Under the pieces are notes generated by a model. That model had not been told where the DNA came from, ran no database searches, and saw nothing but the letters and a program-made list of their open reading frames with translations. 64,000 nt of DNA from QYQD01 sp040754095 (GTDB lineage Bacteria; Desulfobacterota; QYQD01): NCBI GenBank assembly GCA_040754095.1, contig JBFMFO010000003.1, forward strand, positions 1 to 64,000, given 5' to 3'. Position 1 is the first letter of the stretch. Each line of letters begins with the position of its first letter. The translations under genes were made by a program, and so were the position numbers. Of the stretch, positions 59,740 to 64,000 are shown piece after piece.

Positions 59740-59834
59740 TAGTCATTTGTCACCAGTAAAGGCAATCTATCTTCCCAACTTAACCAATGACTAATGACCA
59801 GTGATGAGTGACGTTTTGAACTTTAAACTTTGGA
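59727..59834. repeat. GTCATTAGTCAATAGTCATT inverted-repeat element (second copy)
   Basis: Nearly identical to 5403-5514: left arm GTCATTAGTCAATAGTCATT, right arm CCAATGACTAATGACCAGTG, tail GACGTTTTGAACTTT. Overlaps the 5' end of the TPM gene frame. Confidence 0.8.
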
Positions 59835-59879
59835 CTTACCAGTCAGAGTCTTTGCGTTATGAAATTTAGAACTAAGGGG

Positions 59880-60818
59880 CTATAGTCCTGCGGCGGCAAG
59901 CTCTTCGACCAGATGTTTTTGGTTATTGTTCAGCTTGCCCGGGACCTTCACCATAATACGTACGTACAAATCCCCCCGTCCCGAACCATCCGGTAGCGGA
60001 AGCCCGAACCCCTTAATCCGCAGCCTGGTGTTGCTCTGGGTGCCGGCCGGCACACGTACGCTTAAATTTTTGCCATCCAGGGTCGGGACATCCACCTGTG
60101 AACCGAGGACAACGCTGCTGAAAGGTATTTCCCTGTCCAGTACCAGATTGAACCCTTCACGCTTGAATTGCGGATGTTCCAGCACCTTGATCTTTAAATA
60201 AAGATTGCCCGGCGGCCCTCCATGTAATCCGGGTCCGCCTTTACCCGGTATGCGCAACTTTTTCCCGTCTTCTATCCCTGCCGGTATCCTGACAGAGACC
60301 CTTTCCATGTGCCCGCCACGCTGGAAAGAGACGACCTTTTCCGCTCCATTAAACGCCTCTACCAGGCTGACCGGTAGTTCTAAAACGATATCTTCACCCT
60401 TCTGCCTTACGTCCTGATGAAACCGGAAGTCGCGGCCGGATTGCGGTCCCCCAAAGTTATAGTAGAATTGACGGGAGCTTCCCTTTTTGCCCTGCGAAAA
60501 GGCCTGGCCCAGGATGTCGCCAAAACTGAACCCAAACTCCTTAAAGATGCCGGAATAATCAAACCCACGAAAGATGTCTTCCTGAGAGAACCGCTGATGG
60601 AACTCTGTCGATCCGACGGTGTCGTATTGCTTCCTTTTTTCCGGATCACTCAGGACGGCGTAAGCCTCGCTGATCTGCTTAAACCTTTCCTCGGCGGCCT
60701 TATCCCCTTTATTACGGTCAGGGTGATACTTTAATGCCAATTTCCGGTAGGCCTTCTTGATCTCCTCAGCGGAGGCGCTTTTAGGAACTCCCAGGATTTT
60801 ATAATAGTCTTTGCTCAT
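59880..60818 (-). CDS. CbpA-type DnaJ co-chaperone
   Basis: This 312-aa J-protein has an N-terminal J domain (DYYKILGVPKSASAEEIKKAYRKL, HPD in LKYHPDRNKG), a G/F linker with SFGDILGQAFSQG, and DnaJ C-terminal beta domains. The zinc-finger of true DnaJ is absent. It stimulates DnaK. Confidence 0.92.
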   Translation of the reverse strand: MSKDYYKILGVPKSASAEEIKKAYRKLALKYHPDRNKGDKAAEERFKQISEAYAVLSDPEKRKQYDTVGSTEFHQRFSQEDIFRGFDYSGIFKEFGFSFGDILGQAFSQGKKGSSRQFYYNFGGPQSGRDFRFHQDVRQKGEDIVLELPVSLVEAFNGAEKVVSFQRGGHMERVSVRIPAGIEDGKKLRIPGKGGPGLHGGPPGNLYLKIKVLEHPQFKREGFNLVLDREIPFSSVVLGSQVDVPTLDGKNLSVRVPAGTQSNTRLRIKGFGLPLPDGSGRGDLYVRIMVKVPGKLNNNQKHLVEELAAAGL

Positions 60819-60829
60819 CGGTTAAACAA

Positions 60830-60958
60830 GGGAAGCTGTCAGCGGTCAGCAATCAGCCTTCAGTTTAATTTAATATGTTGTTTATCTTATTTTTTGGCTG
60901 ACAGATGAAAGCTGATAGCTGAGAGCTTTTATTCGGAAACTATAGTTTCCGAATAAAT
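60830..60958. repeat. TTCATCCGGAAACT-type inverted-repeat element (copy 5)
   Basis: The arms AGCTGTCAGCGGTCAGCAATC and GATGAAAGCTGATAGCTGAG are present, ending in the perfect small palindrome TATTCGGAAACTATAGTTTCC-GAATA. Confidence 0.7.
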
Positions 60959-60986
60959 AGTAATATAGTTTCTTAATTGTGCGATG

Positions 60987-62165
60987 TCAAGCCGACGGCT
61001 GATGGCCGGCAGCTTCTGTAAAAGGCAGGTAAACGGTAAAGGTTGAACCTGCTCCCGGCGCGCTTTCAAACTCTATGAAACCCCCCATCAGCTCAACAAA
61101 TTTTTTAGATATGGCAAGCCCGAGGCCTGAGCCTTGTTCTCCGCCTTCTTTCCTGGTTATTTTAGGAAACGGGGTAAATATCTTATCGCTGTCTCCCGGC
61201 TTTATGCCCTGACCGGTATCGGTTATGGCTATGGCCACCAAATCCCCCCTTATCCCCCCTTTAGTAAAGGGGGGTGAGGGGGGATTTGGGTCTTGTTGCA
61301 GCCGGCAATTTACGCTGATTTGTCCGCCCGCCTGGCTAAACTTTATGGCATTATCAAGGAGGTTTCGCAGAATAGTCTGCAGGCCTCTTTTATCTGCGGT
61401 GATACGGTCTGATTCCGGCGGCGTTTCCCGCCGGAAGGAGATACGCTTATTGTAGGCCATATTTTGCAGATCCATCCAGACCGTATCGATCAGGCCGGTT
61501 AGAGAGAGGGGTTCCGGACGGGGCGTAACACCCCCGGTCTCCAGCCTGGCTAGGAGCGAGATGTCATTAACCAGGGTCAGCAGTTGTCGCCCGTTCCGGT
61601 CGATCACGGAGAGAAATTCGCGCTGGTTGCTGTTTAACGGCCCGTAGTATTCATTGGCCAGCAGCTCAGCAAAACCGAGGATGCCGTTAAGGGGGCTGCG
61701 CAGTTCGTGGGAAGTTTTTGAAAGAAAGGCAAACTTTTGCTGCTCTGCCCGTTGCAACTCATGGCCGGCCCGACGCAACTCGTCATACAGCGACTTTATG
61801 CGCAACATAACCTTGACCCGGGTTGCCAAAATCAGGTTGTCAACCGGTTGCACTATATAATCGTCGGCCCCCATGTCCATGCCCTTTATCTTGGACTTTA
61901 AGTCGTCATAAGTGGCAGTCAGGAATACGATGGGGATATGCCTCATCTCAGGATCGCCCTTGAGTATCCGGCAGACCTCGAATCCATCCATAATCGGCAT
62001 CTGGATATCAAGGAGCACCACATCCGGGTGTTTTTCGCGGGCCAGCCGCACGGCCTCCAGGCCGTCCCCGGCGGGAATTATTGCACAGTCAATATTAGCG
62101 CGTAATATCTCACTCACCATAAAGCGGACATTGGGATTATCATCGGCGAGCAGTATGGCGTACAT
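60987..62165 (-). CDS. Receiver-histidine kinase hybrid with in-frame repeat insertion
   Basis: This 392-aa protein has an N-terminal receiver (DDNPNVRFMVSE; phospho-Asp in VVLLDIQMPIMDG), then HisKA (KTSHELRSPLNGILGFAELL) and HATPase (LRNLLDNAIKF, ITDTGQGI, GSGLGLAISKKF). Between the N and G1 boxes the residues QDPNPPSPPFTKGGIRGD are encoded by an intergenic-type palindrome (61238-61287) inserted without breaking the frame. Family members lack this loop, which sits in the variable ATP-lid-proximal strand connection. Confidence 0.9.
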   Translation of the reverse strand: MYAILLADDNPNVRFMVSEILRANIDCAIIPAGDGLEAVRLAREKHPDVVLLDIQMPIMDGFEVCRILKGDPEMRHIPIVFLTATYDDLKSKIKGMDMGADDYIVQPVDNLILATRVKVMLRIKSLYDELRRAGHELQRAEQQKFAFLSKTSHELRSPLNGILGFAELLANEYYGPLNSNQREFLSVIDRNGRQLLTLVNDISLLARLETGGVTPRPEPLSLTGLIDTVWMDLQNMAYNKRISFRRETPPESDRITADKRGLQTILRNLLDNAIKFSQAGGQISVNCRLQQDPNPPSPPFTKGGIRGDLVAIAITDTGQGIKPGDSDKIFTPFPKITRKEGGEQGSGLGLAISKKFVELMGGFIEFESAPGAGSTFTVYLPFTEAAGHQPSA

Positions 62166-62214
62166 GTAATCTCCTTTCAGATCAGCTTTCAGCCTTCAGC
62201 TTTGGGCTTTGAGC

Positions 62215-62367
62215 TTATTTGCTTTTCCCCAGCCATTCTTCCACCTTTTTAAGAACTTCGGCCGGTGGAACAGGTTTGGCTACGCGCCGGAAGCCGCGAG
62301 AATCATATTCGGTCTTCTGCCGGACGTTGACAAGGAATTCCTGCAAGTAGCCTTTTCCTTTATCCAC
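62215..62367 (-). pseudogene. Truncated receiver-domain C-terminus
   Basis: The minus strand from GTG 62367 encodes about 50 residues ending FRRVAKPVPPAEVLKKVEEWL then GKSK. This looks like the last strand/helix of a response-regulator receiver (the KP motif). The phospho-acceptor part is missing. It may be a remnant or a very small gene; it lies between two two-component genes. Confidence 0.4.
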
Positions 62368-62393
62368 TTTCTTCGACTATCAGCTTTTAACGA

Positions 62394-62960
62394 TCATGAG
62401 AACTCAATGATTTTTTTGATTAGAGCGGTCCAATCCAGGGGCTTGGCAAAGAAGGCGTCTGCGCCGCATTTCAGTGCTTTTTTTCTGTATCCTTCCTCTG
62501 CATGGGCTGTAGTAACTATTACTTTGATATGTTTGGTACAATCATTGGATTTAATCCTGGTACAGACTTCAAACCCATCCATCTTAGGCATCATCAGGTC
62601 CAGGATCACGATTTTTGGTTTGACCTCGCCAATTTTATAAATGGCCTCAAATCCGTCGCCGGCGGTATGAACCTGGTATCTATCTTTGGCTGCCAGGAAG
62701 GCAGCCTCAAAGAGTTTAAGGTCATAAGGATTATCATCAACCACCAGGATGTGATTTTTACCGGGATTAACGGCCTCCGGCGGAACTGCATCTTTGCCGG
62801 CCAGGAAATTAAGCAACTCCCCTCTTCTTATCTTACGATGGCCGCCCGGGGTTACGAAGGCATTGAGGATGCCTTCATCTATCCATCGGGTGATGGTTGT
62901 CCGGGTTACCCCGCAAATCTTGCCAGCTTCTGAGGTTGTAAGGTATTCTGATACATTCAT
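62394..62960 (-). CDS. Excisionase-type HTH fused to receiver domain
   Basis: This 188-aa protein has an N-terminal MerR/excisionase-type winged helix (YLTTSEAGKICGVTRTTITRWIDEG, GGHRKIRRGELLNFL). A C-terminal receiver follows (ILVVDDNPYDLKLFEAAF; phospho-Asp in VILDLMMPKMDGFEV; Lys in FFAKPLDW). DNA-binding first and receiver second is the reverse of most response regulators. Probably partners the kinase-receiver protein encoded downstream. Confidence 0.88.
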   Translation of the reverse strand: MNVSEYLTTSEAGKICGVTRTTITRWIDEGILNAFVTPGGHRKIRRGELLNFLAGKDAVPPEAVNPGKNHILVVDDNPYDLKLFEAAFLAAKDRYQVHTAGDGFEAIYKIGEVKPKIVILDLMMPKMDGFEVCTRIKSNDCTKHIKVIVTTAHAEEGYRKKALKCGADAFFAKPLDWTALIKKIIEFS

Positions 62961-64000
62961 CTGAAGACACCTTTCTCCAGCAGACCGGAAGTCCGTAGTT
63001 TTTCGCTTATATACTACTTTTCGGACATTGTTACAATTAAGTTAACATAATGTTTTGTGCAGCTTCGTAGGGTGGGCTAAGCCCACCAAAACTACTACGC
63101 CGCCAATGATGGTGGGCTAAGCCCACCCTACGGCTACGGCACTATAAATCCGAATATCGAAATCCGAAACAAATCCGAAATCAAAATGCTCAAATGACCA
63201 AAACATAATTGTTTGTAACACGTTAGCTGTTTGAAAAGAGCTGGTCGTCCAGAAAACGGCGCCTCGAAAATCCCCCTTAATCCCCCTTTTTCAAAGGGGG
63301 AATGTAGGGGGCCCCCCCTGTCAGCGGTAATCTGAATATGCATCAGATCTGGCAACATGAAAATGCCGGTCTTCTTCCCAAAATGCTCAATCAATACTGT
63401 TCTTCTCTTCTTCGTATTCTTGTAAGTATTTGAGTTCACAGGGTTCACATGCACCATGCAAGCATACTCTATGCCACAAAAGTGCTGCATTTTCAAATTG
63501 CCCGTTTTCTTACGTTTTCACGGGACCGCTGACAGGGCCCCCTTTTTCAAAGGGGGGAAATGTTTCTCCTCCCTTTGGAAAAGGGAGGTTGGGAGGGATT
63601 TTAAAATACTTCTTCAAATAGCTAAGCTGATACAATTGGTTAAAATTTAGCCATGTAGGGTGGGCAAAGCCCACCCTACGGGACTTAAATCCCCCTCACC
63701 CCCCCTTTGGAAAAGGGGGGGTGAGGGGGATTTGGCAAGTTTATATGTTTAATTGCCGGAGTAATAGTAGGATAGTCCCGCACGATGGGTTTTACCCGCT
63801 ATCCTTCTCTCGGTGGGCAAAGCCCACCCTACGTGACTACCCATCATTCCATTATTCCACCATCCATTTATCTATAGGTATTCAAAGAGCCAAGATGTTA
63901 CTTTCGACCAACATGCACAACAAGAAGTCGTATTATTCGTTTTTTTCTTAATGTTTTTTTGGGTGTGCCGATAAGGAAGGAACGAAGGCGTATCGCAAAT
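62961..64000. repeat. Repeat-rich gene-free region
   Basis: No gene is supported. It contains GTAGGGTGGGC palindromes at 63067-63135, 63654-63686 and 63808-63834, and CCCCCTTT...AAAGGGGG palindromes at 63266-63312, 63536-63602 and 63688-63737. A pair of complementary GGGGGCCCCCCCTGTCAGCGGT / ACCGCTGACAGGGCCCCC arms (63307-63328 and 63524-63541) bounds a 200-bp loop. Short open frames here are translations of repeats. Confidence 0.7.

Noticed and set aside
63067..63835. CRISPR array
   Set aside because: The repeats are palindromic, unevenly spaced and of two different families; there are no regular spacers or cas genes.

Overview
The window looks like a chromosomal stretch of a sulfate-reducer-like deltaproteobacterium (Desulfobacterota). 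This is inference: there is no rRNA in the window. The support is a DsrE-type sulfur-relay gene family, a tetraheme cytochrome, a YedE/TusA-like selenium-sulfur pair, a NIL-domain ferredoxin beside mnmA, a bacterial deoxyhypusine-synthase-like protein, and intergenic DNA loaded with short palindromic repeats.

Layout. 0-1.2 kb: LexA-like remnant and a HigBA-type toxin-antitoxin (TA) pair ending in an attC-like hairpin. 1.5-2.9 kb: YedE-type transporter plus TusA-like protein. 3-13 kb: porin, small proteins, bifunctional nuclease, LOG protein, Fe-S cluster protein, deoxyhypusine-synthase-like protein, PilZ protein and a VCBS-repeat protein. 13-21.2 kb: a co-directional housekeeping run (TVP38, larC, pgpA, cinA, thpR, recA, alaS). 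21.2-31.2 kb: bamD, trxA, UDP-sugar epimerase and dehydrogenase, purC, a thermonuclease, and the mtaB/mnmA/NIL-ferredoxin operon. 31.4-38.2 kb: an accessory island holding a membrane protein plus FRG protein, a PIN-GNAT-EVE-like plus ASCH gene pair, a BstYI-like restriction-modification system, a second HigBA pair and a RelE/ParE-type pair. The modules are punctuated by attC-like stems and group II intron 3'-end remnants. 38-44.9 kb: kinase-like protein, a multiheme cytochrome read through an in-frame UGA, MFS transporter, SAM hydrolase, WYL regulator and FmdB. 44.9-53 kb: a tandemly duplicated arsR - UGA-containing gene - dsrE - tauE module, then nitroreductase and arsC. 53-63 kb: ftsH, CBS protein, LemA/TPM genes, DnaJ-like protein and two-component proteins. 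63-64 kb: repeats only.

The most notable content is threefold. (1) There are three candidate selenoprotein genes. The cytochrome at 39932-41281 has UGA at codon 47 in a PCG-U context, followed by a hairpin whose GGUCU loop lies at the same offset as I remember for the E. coli fdhF SECIS. The two copies of an unrecognised 151-aa protein (45899-46354 and 50633-51088) have UGA at codon 61 followed by a hairpin with GGU in its loop. A selenium-linked YedE-type transporter is encoded in the same window. (2) Comparing the two copies of the duplicated module shows a 425-bp insertion, 46787-47211, that carries a CGGC-domain gene and an attC-like site and has integrated exactly between G and TT of a GTTGATG sequence. 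This is the signature of integron cassette insertion at a secondary site. (3) The 31-38 kb island looks like an old cassette array of defence and TA modules with decayed group II introns between them. No integron integrase or intron reverse transcriptase is visible in the window.
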